64,000 nucleotides of DNA from Beverwykella pulmonaria. Taxonomy: Eukaryota > Ascomycota > Dothideomycetes > Pleosporales > Melanommataceae. The position numbers were made by a program, and so were the translations under genes. A model generated the notes under the pieces. That model saw only the letters and a program-made list of their open reading frames with translations. It was not told the DNA's origin and did not search any database. Numbering within the stretch: the first letter of the stretch is position 1; each line of letters opens with the position of its first letter. Where the stretch lies: positions 1,831,667 to 1,895,666 of the forward strand of contig BCHH01000005.1 in assembly GCA_001599595.1 (NCBI GenBank). Reading direction: 5' to 3'. Below, in pieces: positions 32,906 to 42,598 of this stretch.

Positions 32906-32916
32906 GCGTGGAGGTC

Positions 32917-33070
32917 CATACGTAGTACGGTCGTATTTTACGGCACCGTAAGTTCACCGTACACCGTACGTACGTAGCCACCTTTGTGGATATTTTTGAC
33001 CGTACGTAAATAATTGAGATGGTGGATTTACGCGTACGTACGTAGGTGAAGCTGTATATATACGCGTATA
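32917..33070. repeat. CCGTA/TACGG-rich terminal repeats, hAT-like
   Basis: Dense CCGTA, TACGTACGTA and ACCGTACG motifs like those at 17561-17900. Their abrupt start within the Tc1/mariner relic suggests the end of a hAT-type element inserted there. Confidence 0.45.
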
Positions 33071-33229
33071 TGGTCCGTATAGGCCGATTTTTAGAGTCAT
33101 AATTTGTCCGTGCGGAGGCTTGTGTTGGGGGCCATTTTGGCTTGTTTAGTAGGCTTGATTTGGTTAATAAGGAGTAGCAGGGCGTAGAGCCTACGATTCC
33201 AGAACCTCAAAGCTCTTCTATACGATTCA

Positions 33230-33760
33230 TACAATTTCGACGCAAAAGCAGCTTCTACAGTATGAGAATAAGGAGCTCTGAGAGGCGTTAACTAATAAGA
33301 AGAAGCGCCGCCAGCAGGGTAGGACCCTGCTGCTCAAGGCGCCGGAGGAGTATAACAGTAGAGCTGTTTTTTAGTCGCCAGCCAAGGTACAGTACGCGCG
33401 CGATCTCCAGGCACAAAAGGACGCGGAGGAGAGGGCAATACAGCTTTAAAAGGGCGAGGAGAGGAAGCGCAGAGAGTAGTAGAAGCTTGAAAAGGCAGCT
33501 CTACTAGAGGAGAGGCGTTGTGAGAGAGCTGCCGTCAAGCTAAAGCGTCTCTAGGAGCGCGAGCTCAAGGCCCTTGTAGCTCAGGAAGTGCGCCAAGCTC
33601 GCGTAGTCGAAAAACAACTCTGTAACGAGCTTAAAGCTTCCCAAAAGAGTAGTCAACGGAGAGTTAAGGCCCTAGCATAAACTCCAGAGGATATTAAGGT
33701 TGTACAGCCAGAGACCTCACCTATTAAAGATGGGGCGCCCAATATAGGGCCCTGAACGCG
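33230..33760 (+). pseudogene. Pogo/Tigger-type transposase C-terminal relic with RIP-type stops
   Basis: Translation gives a Lys/Arg/Glu-rich helical tail (LQYENKEL, stop, EALTNKKKRRQQGRTLLL; later LEKAALLEERRCERAA and ERELKALVAQEVRQAR) typical of the end of fungal pogo/Tc5-type DDE transposases. At least six in-frame TAA/TAG/TGA codons stand where Gln, Trp or Arg is expected, for example in REQQKLEK-type and RLQERE-type contexts. That is the C-to-T/G-to-A signature of RIP. Confidence 0.6.
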
Positions 33761-34953
33761 CACACGCAGGATACGCCTCCCCGAGCGATTTCGGTAGCAA
33801 ATATTGTGCTAGAATTACTTACTAAGCTCCTCTAATTATTACTCTAAAAAATCAGGCAATTTTACAATATATATACAGCTCTACAGCCTCAAGTTTGTAG
33901 GTGGCGACCATCTAAAATCGTGCGCTGGCTGAACCCGTGCGTTGGCTGACTCAACACGTTATTCTGCCGCCACTCTCCGCGCCAATCAGCTCGGGTACCC
34001 GGCCCGGCGTTAACCTCATTGACGTCACGCTTTGTTCCCGACAGAGCTTTCTTACAAGGTGCCCTCCTGAACGGGCGGAGGCGAGGGTGGCAATACATCA
34101 GTGCGTATGCTCGTGCATGGAAGGTTCGGGATACTATACCTGAATTGTAAGCAGAACACTATAAAGCCAAGGTATTTTATCCCAAACTCGCCGTACCAAC
34201 TCATCGCCGGCTCACCTGGTAGAGCTCGACTAACTGCATCTCGTTACATTGCTACCAAGTGGTAAACCAAGTGGTAGTAATCAAGTGTAATAGAAAAATA
34301 ACAGGACGTAAACACTGCTGTAACCGCCGCTCGCGTCCGCCCGCACAGGAGGGCACCTTGTACCACTCTTCATCTCCCCATATTAAAGCCCTGACTCTTC
34401 TATTGTCTGCTGCTTGGCCGTTGCGCGCCTTCTCTTTCTGCTGCCTATCCCTCTGCCGCCACTCGTACACCTGCTGCTGGTACTCGCCTCTACTCTCCCT
34501 TTTACTTCATCTATTTCGCCCACCGCTCGCCGTCCTTGTGATGCCAACACTGATCAGTGGTTGAACCCAAAACCACAGACAGCAAGGTTTCTCAGGAAGA
34601 GGCAGGCCTAGTAGGACACGTCATCTCCTTTTGCAGATGTGTGTGTCTGAAGACCCTGTGCTAAAGGAAATCGGCTTTTGAGCGCTGAACGTTTGAAGCA
34701 AGTTCTCCAAGACTCAAGCTCAAGGATCGAATGAGCTGAGTTGCGTCCATCACGCAGACTACGACCGCTCGCCGCCACGAACCCTGGCGACGAGAACCCA
34801 GTGTCACCACCACCACCCAAACCGCATCGACCCCGAACACACTCGCAGACTACGAACAATTAGTCAACACCACCGTACGCGCTGTACACGCCGATTACCC
34901 TCCTTCAACCGTTTTCCTCGACTCCCAACCTACATCCCGTACACCTAATCAAG
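33761..34953. other. Repeat border and promoter of the Crinkler-type gene
   Basis: The first part, to about 34150, is GC-rich with no gene. The rest contains short overlapping frames on both strands and a CT-rich stretch (34380-34560), then CCACC/CCAACC-rich leader sequence before the ATG at 34954. No gene recognised. Confidence 0.4.
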
Positions 34954-37437
34954 ATGTCATTCGAGTACTCAAGCGAATGGAAGGACGAGCTATATCCTGC
35001 CACTTGGCAAACGAAGCGTCCCGACGTATCAAACCCTGATACTGTTGATCCCAAGGACCTTACTGGTTACGTAGTACAGCGCCTGGAGGAATACAAAGAC
35101 TGTGGATATGCTGGCGATGAACTCTGGTACATTCTCACAGACGATTTTGATGGATGGACTGAGCCTATTTGGAAGAAAGTGTTTGATGACGCCGTCAAGG
35201 TGTTCCGAAGCTTTCTCCGCAAAAACGGAGTGTTTGTAGAGCTAGAGAAAGGCCCCAACACCGCCCCAAAGAGCATGGCACTCATGCTCGCGAGGGATAA
35301 GCCATCACTCAGACTGCCACAACAGAGTGAAGATGTGGAGATGACCGATGCCGTCAATATAAAGAGCAAGTTACTCTCTTTCATACCATGTACACCACGT
35401 AGACAGCAAACTAACAACGTCACAGGCCCGAGGAAAGCAGTAGATGCGTTCAAGGCCGGAATCAAGTACAGGCCCCCACTTCCTCTGGTAAAATCGAGCG
35501 GCGCGGACTGGGAATTTCAGCCACATCCGGATCTATACAACGCACTCGCGCCGAACCTTCTCGAGCATTACACCTACTACAAGAAAAATAAAGTTGACAA
35601 GACATACGCCCCCACCTATTTCTATCTAGGGGGAGCCGGAACTGGAAAGTCAAGGCATGGCTCAGAGTTCGCCTCTTCGGTCCAAGAAGCAATTAAGGCC
35701 GATACTAAACTCCACGCTGAGTTCCACGCTAAGCTCCACGCTGAGCTCCACGCTGAGACCCATGGTGGACCCCGCACTGATGACGACTACTGCAACCGGT
35801 GCGGCGTTTACAATGAGCTCTCGCAGAGATTGAAAAAAGCCTTCGTATTTCATGTTTCGTTTGAGAACGGAACATCCTTGCGCAACGAAGAAAAGAGTAA
35901 CCTGTTGAATGCGGTCGGTGCAAGAATGCTAGTACAGCTACTTCAACAGAATATTCATTCTGTCCGCGAAAAATACATCGCAAACCCTGTCGACATTTTC
36001 CAACTTGTCGCGGCAGCCGAAAATGTTGACTTGTGCAACGATTTCACTGGAATTTTGGTTGTTGACGGAATTCAAAAGGCTAGTACGGGGGACGGTGAGG
36101 GGAAAAATAAAAGCAGTGGCTTTTATTCATTCTTGACTGACATCAGCGATTTAAGTATAATGCCATACGAGGAAGGAATGACACAACCACCCTTTATTAT
36201 CAGTTGCGTCACTGCAACCTTCTTTGGGCCTGCAGACGAATTTTTAGCTGAGACGCACCGCAAGCGCGTATTTCTACCACTCAACTTGTTAGATATGCCG
36301 ACTTGGAAGGGAACCAACTTAAACGTTTTTAACAATGATCCTGGCACCCGTCTTCTCGTGAAAGACGTTGGTGGGCATGCGCGGGCGATAGAAGCAATTG
36401 CTGACGAGCTGGCTGTGTATGAAAATGGGTTCCAACGAAATATCACTGAATTGGCTAATGCTGTCTTCCTCAAATTATCGGACCGCTATAGCGAAACTAT
36501 CCTAGTTATAGGAGGTGCTCTCCTCTCTGTCGTACAGTGTATCCTCTCTAGGCAACTAATTCGTCTCCGAGAGTTTATCCCTAACTCGACCTTGCGGTGG
36601 GAGCATATTATAGCGCCTGGACTTCTCTGGTTTGAGAAAGTTTCTGGTAACCAATTTACTTATGACGCAGAGGGGTACCTTATAGCACCATACATGTGGC
36701 TCTGGTTGTTTGCTAGGGTGCCACTCCAAGTAGATAAGCACCTTCACCAGTTCCTAACAGAATGGGAATTTAACGATTACCAAAAACTTCTCTACCTTGA
36801 AACAGGTAAAGGAATTACTGGAAATATTACTTGGCAAGACTTTGAGACATTCTGTAGCTACTTTCGCATTTTGCGGTCGCTATGGTTTAAAGAAGGAGAG
36901 GAAGTGGAGTTCAAGCGCTTGCACGAAGGATGCCAAAAATTACGAGATGATGCAAACACGAAAGTGGTAAATCGACGCCTTAGTTACGCAGCAGCGGCCT
37001 ACCAGTATAGAACTGAGGCGACGTCGGCCAAAGATGTTGTTACCAAACATGACGGAACTTTAGACGCGGAATGGCAATTATACCTCCTCAACGGTCAATC
37101 AGCGTCGGCTGGCGATTTCTTCCTTAGTGTCCAGACTTATACACGGCAATTCCCACCATCTTCGCCTGATCATTACGAAATTGTGCGCGAGGTAGGACAG
37201 TCTAAATTTGTCAATGGGAAGTTGAGCCAGAAAAAGTACAATGAGGAAAGAAATAAGTCTGCTGGGCCAACCGATTTCTTTATATTGTACACAACAGCCG
37301 AAACTCCGGATGACATTGTCTTGCCAGACCGGTCTGGGCTTGTTGATAAGAGTAGCTGGAACTCCTATTTTGGTCCATTTGCCGGTCGTGCCTTCCGGTA
37401 CTCCTGCTCTCGCTCCCAACATGAAGAACCGCAATAG
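34954..37437 (+). CDS. Crinkler (CRN)-type P-loop NTPase with nuclease-like C-terminus
   Basis: A single intact exon of 827 residues. The P-loop GGAGTGKS lies at residues 226-233 (Lys232), followed by FVFHVSFENGTSL and AVGARMLVQLLQ. A Walker B-like GILVVDGIQ comes next, then FYSFLTDISDLS, PPFIISCVTATFFGP, RVFLPLNLL and VGGHARAIEAIADEL. This order is the one I know from Crinkler/RHS-type NTPases of oomycetes and fungi. The C-terminus has EIVREVGQSKF, FFILYTTAE and a final YFGPFAGRAF, which resembles the restriction-endonuclease-fold tail of these proteins (an E-x-Q/K core). No secretion signal is visible at the N-terminus, so an intracellular conflict role fits better than a secreted effector. 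A 12-base in-frame tandem repeat (HAE/HAK units) lies just after the P-loop. Flanked by transposons on both sides. Residue function is inferred, not tested. Confidence 0.65.
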   Translation: MSFEYSSEWKDELYPATWQTKRPDVSNPDTVDPKDLTGYVVQRLEEYKDCGYAGDELWYILTDDFDGWTEPIWKKVFDDAVKVFRSFLRKNGVFVELEKGPNTAPKSMALMLARDKPSLRLPQQSEDVEMTDAVNIKSKLLSFIPCTPRRQQTNNVTGPRKAVDAFKAGIKYRPPLPLVKSSGADWEFQPHPDLYNALAPNLLEHYTYYKKNKVDKTYAPTYFYLGGAGTGKSRHGSEFASSVQEAIKADTKLHAEFHAKLHAELHAETHGGPRTDDDYCNRCGVYNELSQRLKKAFVFHVSFENGTSLRNEEKSNLLNAVGARMLVQLLQQNIHSVREKYIANPVDIFQLVAAAENVDLCNDFTGILVVDGIQKASTGDGEGKNKSSGFYSFLTDISDLSIMPYEEGMTQPPFIISCVTATFFGPADEFLAETHRKRVFLPLNLLDMPTWKGTNLNVFNNDPGTRLLVKDVGGHARAIEAIADELAVYENGFQRNITELANAVFLKLSDRYSETILVIGGALLSVVQCILSRQLIRLREFIPNSTLRWEHIIAPGLLWFEKVSGNQFTYDAEGYLIAPYMWLWLFARVPLQVDKHLHQFLTEWEFNDYQKLLYLETGKGITGNITWQDFETFCSYFRILRSLWFKEGEEVEFKRLHEGCQKLRDDANTKVVNRRLSYAAAAYQYRTEATSAKDVVTKHDGTLDAEWQLYLLNGQSASAGDFFLSVQTYTRQFPPSSPDHYEIVREVGQSKFVNGKLSQKKYNEERNKSAGPTDFFILYTTAETPDDIVLPDRSGLVDKSSWNSYFGPFAGRAFRYSCSRSQHEEPQ
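35709..35756 (+). repeat. Four tandem 12-base units coding LHAE/FHAK
   Basis: The unit CTCCACGCTGAG and close variants repeat four times in frame, giving LHAE-FHAK-LHAE-LHAE. The position is about 20 residues after the P-loop of the Crinkler-type protein, so copy number could vary without breaking the frame. Confidence 0.8.
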
Positions 37438-38019
37438 GGCTGCCAAGATTAGCTTGCAGAGGCAAGAAGGGACGAAAGTAGGAGGAGATGAGTGATGGTG
37501 TTGGTACCTCTACTAAGAGCCTGTTCGGTAGAGATTCTTTTATTTAAAAATACAGGTGATTTTGGCTGACTGATGGGAAATTACGATGGCTTGGTGGCGT
37601 TTGAAATGTCGGTGGAAAACAATGAGAGGTGGGATAAAGATCACGTGGTAAAGATATATCGCCTGAATCCTCGAAAAATAGCTCTGGGGCTGTTTTTTGC
37701 ATATATCGACTGTCTCTGGCCAAAGAGGTAATAAGTGGGTCAAAACTACACTCAGCAGGGTACAGAAATTGCTCATTTTACATACAAAATATATCGTTAT
37801 ATATGTCGATTTTGGATTACGGTAACCGAACGCCCCCGTAATTTCAACCACTGAAATCGAGCTTGGCGAAATACAGCATATATATTGCCGAATCAAGACA
37901 ACATCTCTGGAAAAAATAAGGCGACAGTCGCGAACAGCGTTGTACCAAGTTAAAACCATCAAAGTTATCACCTAGTACAGTACTATGCAATCAGAGGACC
38001 TCTATAGCCAAGACGCAGA

Positions 38020-39130
38020 CGGTGCAGCGCCGTGATGCCGCCGGCGGGAAGTCGAGGCGCCGTCGCGTCGTGAGGGGGAAACCATCACCACCCACAACAA
38101 CGCAACGGAGACCCAACCAAGGTACGAAACCCCATCATTGAAAGACTGACAGAAATCATAGAGGAAATTAAGAAAGAGGGAAATAAGAGAGTAGAGGAGT
38201 TAGCACGGCAGGCAACAGAGGTGATAAAGAAAGTCGAGGAAAGGTTGCAGGAGAAGACGATCGAGAAGGTCGCACAAACATGCAACAAAATTCTGCAACA
38301 CGTGCAAGAAGCTAGCAAAAAGAAGAACGAGCAATGCAATACGCGGACCGCACAGAGCATACGCTAGTGGAACAGGCAATATCACAGACAACGCAAGCCG
38401 TATGGGACTCGATGGCTACGCAACGCCGAAACGGACGCACGGAGAAACCACCAACCCAAAGCGAGACAACAAGGACTATAGCAAAAGCAAGGAAGGCTGA
38501 GATACAGGGATGGAACGAACACCAGGCAGCACGCTAGCGACAACTACAAAACAAAACAAATTGAACCAACCGAATCAACTAAGCAAAACAATCAGCTAGA
38601 ACATGGCTAGACCTAGAATGGGCGAAACAGTGGAGGAAGCACGGGGCAAACTGAGGGGAGACAACCTGGCGCGAAGCATAGGCGAAGGGCCCAAGCCAGC
38701 TATACGACAATCTTACAAAAGCTTAGTCAACAGTACTATTTCTCATGCGCACAGAAGCAATTAGACTAAACAAATGGCTAACTACCTGGCACGTCCCTGG
38801 CGTCACAAAGGAATGCACATGCGGATGGCATGAACAGACTGTACAACACATAGTCTTCCACTGCCCAAGATATGACCGCGAGACACTGCTGCCTCACCTG
38901 CGCAGCGAACGCCTACAGGTGGTACTAGGTGACCCCCTTAGGCAAGAGCAGTAGCAAAGTGGTTCATACAACAGAACGTTTTGCGGCAATTTACAGTAGC
39001 AAAGTGGTTCATACAACAGAACGTTTTGCGGCAATTTACAGTAGCAAAGGAGCTTGAAAGCGAGGCGGTCTACTGATACTAACAAGCAGACGGGCTGTCA
39101 TCATGGGAACGAAGGAACAACGACGGCGAA
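38020..39130 (+). pseudogene. Internally deleted LINE (Tad1-like) relic
   Basis: A 5' part (about 38130-38350) reads as an uninterrupted coiled coil, RLTEIIEEIKKEGNKRVEEL and KKVEERLQEKTIEKVAQ, like a LINE ORF1. Further on, stop-broken frame gives EWAKQWRKHGAN, KGPSQLYDNLTKA, LMRTEAIRLNKWLTTWHVPG, then KECTCGWHEQTVQHIVFHCP, the C-terminal Cys/His knuckle of Tad1-type LINE ORF2 proteins. The reverse transcriptase is missing altogether. Several stops are at Gln positions. Confidence 0.7.
38949..39038. repeat. Two tandem copies of a 45-base unit
   Basis: A 45-base segment, starting CAGTAGCAAAGTGGTTCATA, occurs twice in direct succession without a mismatch, followed by the first bases of a third unit. 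It lies in the end of the LINE ORF2 relic and encodes the same WFIQQN-type segment twice. As 45 is a multiple of three, it is a recent in-frame duplication. Confidence 0.9.
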
Positions 39131-39159
39131 GCGACTACCTGAACTAAACTGAACTCTTA

Positions 39160-39330
39160 CCTTCTTACACTCCTACCTTCTTACACTCCTACCTTCTTAC
39201 ACTCCTACCTTCTTACACTCCTACCTTCTTACACTCCTACCTTCTTACACTCCTACCTTCTTACACTCCTACCTTTATACTCCTACCCTTATACTCCTAC
39301 CCCCACCCTCATACTCATACCCCCACTATC
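39160..39330. repeat. Minisatellite of 16-base pyrimidine-rich units
   Basis: About seven copies of TTCTTACACTCCTACC in succession, degenerating to TTATACTCCTACCC and finally CTCATACTCATACCCCCAC. It follows the 3' end of the LINE relic and may derive from its simple-sequence tail. Confidence 0.85.
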
Positions 39331-39880
39331 TCTTATATTCTATTCTCTTTTCTTGATTTTCCCTGTACGGGGGCAAGCGTGACAGGACGGGCGGTCGAAA
39401 GTTAAGGAAATATGCTATATACGCTCAAGAGCGTACAAACAGCGCATAAGGCACACGAAAGGTTTTCCTTGTACATAGGTTTTTCCTAAGGCAATAGTCT
39501 GCATAGCTCTATAGAGGGCTGGGAACAGACGGTAAATAGAAATAATAATAACAATAATATATATTGCCGAAATATTGCGCTACCGAACAGGCTCTAAGCC
39601 GTCGCTAGGCCAGCTGCCTCGCTTGAATCTTACCTCCCTGCTGTGGAGCTAACCGAATGTCCACTGAGTTTGATGGAAGTCGTCCCACGTGACCCTACGT
39701 AACAATATCTTTACCTTTTTTGGGTTTACAATATTTTGATAAAAAACTGTATTACATATAAACAAACAAAGTTTCTTTCTATACAAAGTTTTATATTTAT
39801 TTTTCATATAATTTTGGCCTCAGCTCTCTCCGGCCAAATTCTATTCTCCCCCCACTCGACCCATTGCTTCCTACAAACGT

Positions 39881-41572
39881 TCACTTCACCGTCACCAAAT
39901 ATCCGGCCCAAGTATCCATATACACTCCCCTCGGCGCAAACTGAAAGCACGAAAACGCAATCGCAATAAGCGCTAGTCTGGACGTAAGATAGAGAAGTAT
40001 AGAAGTATACTGCACTGCATTCGCAAACGTCTTCCAAAGCCCAAACCACCAGGTAGCACTCTCGATCTTCTTGACCATTGCCTGAAGTTTCGGTTGTTGG
40101 TGTCTGAACTTCTGCTTGGCCGCTGGGTTATCCTCGACGAACGTTTCAAGGAGCCGAGCATCGTCCGTTGGCCCTACGTAGGCTAACTCTCGGGCATGTT
40201 TAATTTGCCGATTGCGCGGAGGTCCGAGCAGATCGCGCAGATCGCGAGACCCGATCTGGTTCATGAGGGACTCGAAATCTGCCCATGCTGTTCTTACCCC
40301 TTCCGCCTGGCGTACAAAAACAGGGTTCAAGATAACAATGGCAAAGAGGAGGATGCCGGGTGGATATCCAACCCCAGCGAGAGCACACGCTCTCCAGATC
40401 CATTTTTCCGCCAGCGTCGGAAACTCAAAATTCCAGGCCGAGCAATGAATGAGCCCGAAGAAAATGGTTGAAAAACTGAGGAGGTTGGAGAAAAGACTTT
40501 TGGACTGCCTAGTCGCTCGAAACGAGTCGTTTGATACTCTCTCAAGGTTGTTCTCGCGTCCGGTGCGATGCACAGATCGCGCCAGATAGGTCTGGTAGAG
40601 GGAGTCGGGCGACGTGTCGGGATAATTAGTAGAACCGTCGCCTTCGAATATCATAGCTTGTCCTACGTCCTTTGGCTTCTTGATGTAGGCAAGGACAGTC
40701 AAAAGCGAGATTGCAGAGAAGGATGCGGTGATGATTTCTAGCTGGGTAATAGGGTATTTCCGCGACGTCCTCACACAAAGTTCAACCAACAATCGCAGCA
40801 TCTGCCAAAGCCACAGTACGCGAACAAGGGTGTCAGCTTTGCTTTTGTCCTGGATATCGGCTTTGGACACGTGGTTCCTTGACAGCAATGCCTCTGCGCG
40901 GACTGAATCAGAAGCAAGAATGTGACCTGTGATAGGTCGGTTCCTTTCGAGAATGCCACCCATGTTGGCAAAATAGCTGTGTGTGAGTGTCCAGACCGAG
41001 CGACCGTGCGTGCTACAGTTGTTTGGTCCGCCACAAGTGACCAAAGTATGATCTTCTGCTGGTTGTGCTGCTCCTCTGGGCTGATCGTTGGGCGGCGTCT
41101 TGGTCGAACCGTCAACACCTTGGGAAATATCTGGCTCCCACTTGCGTTCTGCATCGACGTCGTATTCTGCGAGTCCCCAGATCCATTCGGTCCAAGGGCC
41201 AGAAAGGATCTTATGCATGACTCGAGCGCCTTTGCCTGGATGCACACACCACCCTATTTGGGAGAAAGGTTTCTTGCCTTTAGCCATAGAGAGGTAGTCA
41301 TCAAGAGCCATCTTGAGTTCTAGGACGGCGTGGGAGAAGACCAGCTCGGGAAAAAGGATCATGATGATCATCCACTTGATCTTGCGTAAAAGGGTTGTCC
41401 AGAAGGAGTCAAACTGGCTCGGGACGTTGAGATGGAGTACAGTCCACGTGCAGGTGATAACGAGCGCGAGGCAAGCCCATATGATACTAAGAGCACCACG
41501 CTGCGAGGGACCGTTTTGCCATGGCACCCGTTCGCTGAGATTCAAGTTCTGGGTTGCATTCTTTCCCGGCAT
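39881..41572 (-). CDS. Multi-pass membrane protein of a fungal-specific family
   Basis: An intronless gene of 563 residues from ATG 41572. Predicted membrane segments are at about residues 28-48 (ALSIIWACLALVITCTWTV), 66-80 (IKWMIIMILFPELV), one near 295 (ITASFSAISLLTVLAYI), one near 370 (LLSFSTIFFGLIHC), one near 400 (LAGVGYPPGILLFAIVIL), and one near the end (LLYLTSRLALIAIAFSCF). Before the third helix it has WTLTHSYFANMGGI, a motif I know from many unnamed Pezizomycotina membrane proteins. There is no recognised transport or catalytic signature, so no function is proposed. It begins 421 bases downstream of the PRKRIP1-like gene on the same strand. Confidence 0.7.
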   Translation of the reverse strand: MPGKNATQNLNLSERVPWQNGPSQRGALSIIWACLALVITCTWTVLHLNVPSQFDSFWTTLLRKIKWMIIMILFPELVFSHAVLELKMALDDYLSMAKGKKPFSQIGWCVHPGKGARVMHKILSGPWTEWIWGLAEYDVDAERKWEPDISQGVDGSTKTPPNDQPRGAAQPAEDHTLVTCGGPNNCSTHGRSVWTLTHSYFANMGGILERNRPITGHILASDSVRAEALLSRNHVSKADIQDKSKADTLVRVLWLWQMLRLLVELCVRTSRKYPITQLEIITASFSAISLLTVLAYIKKPKDVGQAMIFEGDGSTNYPDTSPDSLYQTYLARSVHRTGRENNLERVSNDSFRATRQSKSLFSNLLSFSTIFFGLIHCSAWNFEFPTLAEKWIWRACALAGVGYPPGILLFAIVILNPVFVRQAEGVRTAWADFESLMNQIGSRDLRDLLGPPRNRQIKHARELAYVGPTDDARLLETFVEDNPAAKQKFRHQQPKLQAMVKKIESATWWFGLWKTFANAVQYTSILLYLTSRLALIAIAFSCFQFAPRGVYMDTWAGYLVTVK

Positions 41573-41992
41573 GGCGTTGTCCCTTGATATTCAGTGAAAA
41601 TGGTTGAGAGAGGGAACACGCAAGACATAGGCCATGGCAAGGTGCGATGATGCGTGGGTTTGACACTACTTTCAGCTTCGGCTACGCTAGACCGGAAAAA
41701 GCAATAAGCCTTGGCGACACGAAGAGAGCACTTGGTAGGCAATGTAAGTCCAGTCCTAGCGACAGGTAAGAAGTGCGAATGGAAGCCTGACAGGGGATGT
41801 TAATTGTTCTACTGATTCTATGATACGTAAGCAAAAGGACTGGGAAACTGTAGATTTCCGGAGACGCACCTCCGCTTCGAAAAGATCGTCCTGAGATGCC
41901 CTCGGCGCTTGAAGGAAGGCTCCCCTCTCTCTTGGAGGACTACCAAAGACGTCTGCCTGTTCAACCGTGGGAGGCCTACCCATTCCTGCGCT
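41573..41992. other. Intergenic
   Basis: This is the promoter of the membrane-protein gene and the 3' end of the PRKRIP1-like gene. Nothing else seen. Confidence 0.45.
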
Positions 41993-42598
41993 TCAGTCGT
42001 CGTCCTGAATGATCAGGCCAACCTCCTCCGCATGCTTGACCTCTCCGCCTCCGCTCATGACTGCATGGTCCTCGTCTTCCTGCACCCTTGCCAGGGCTGG
42101 ATTCGGGGCGAACTTCTTGACTGTGCTGTCCTTGTCGGCGGCTGCAGCCTGGGCCTTGGGCGCTGTCTTGCTGTGCTTCGCCTTGCGTGCCATTTGCTTC
42201 TCTCTCCTTGCGCGGTTCTTTTCTGTCTTGGCGCGGTCCTTCTTCTCCTGCTCTGTTCTCCGTTCCTGAAACGCCTTCTCGTCTTCCTCCTTCTTGACCT
42301 CCTCGTCCATCAGCCGCAAGCGCTCATACTCGCGCCGTCGGCTCGCCTTGTACACGTGGAACTCGCCGCTCCCCGCGCCTGCACTGGAGCCCTGGACGTT
42401 TGCAACAATTTCGGGGGGCGGGGCCAGGCCCTTCTTGGGGCCTGCACCGGAGACGTGGATCTCGCGGTCTGGCTTGGCAAAGAGCGCCTCGACATCAGCG
42501 GCCACGGCGCTCCGGGGCGTGAGGGCGCGCTTTTTGGTGGGCCGCTTGGATCGCGGGTCTGCAGAGGTGGGAATGGACTCGGGGATGGGCTCCGACAT
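41993..42598 (-). CDS. PRKRIP1-like splicing factor (DUF1168)
   Basis: A single exon of 201 residues from ATG 42598. The signature IVANVQGSSAGAGSGEFHVY, followed by RRREYERL, is diagnostic of the DUF1168/PRKRIP1 family. A long charged helix follows (EEDEKAFQERRTEQEKKDRA, then RARREKQMARKAKHSK), as in PRKRIP1, which lies across the U2 and branch-site region of the catalytic spliceosome. The acidic C-terminus is normal for the family. It acts in the nucleus. It is divergent from the DET1-like gene, with about 480 bases between start codons. Confidence 0.9.
   Translation of the reverse strand: MSEPIPESIPTSADPRSKRPTKKRALTPRSAVAADVEALFAKPDREIHVSGAGPKKGLAPPPEIVANVQGSSAGAGSGEFHVYKASRRREYERLRLMDEEVKKEEDEKAFQERRTEQEKKDRAKTEKNRARREKQMARKAKHSKTAPKAQAAAADKDSTVKKFAPNPALARVQEDEDHAVMSGGGEVKHAEEVGLIIQDDD

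Larger units (their letters stand above)
37517..39594. mobile_element. Terminal-inverted-repeat element with TAA target duplication
   Basis: A perfect 15-base inverted repeat, GAGCCTGTTCGGTAG (37517-37531) and CTACCGAACAGGCTC (39580-39594), is flanked by TAA on both sides (37514-37516, 39595-39597). A three-base T-A-A duplication is what PIF/Harbinger-type transposons make. The 2078-base interior has no transposase I can recognise. Much of it is a decayed LINE, so the element may be non-autonomous and carry a nested insertion. Confidence 0.65.
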
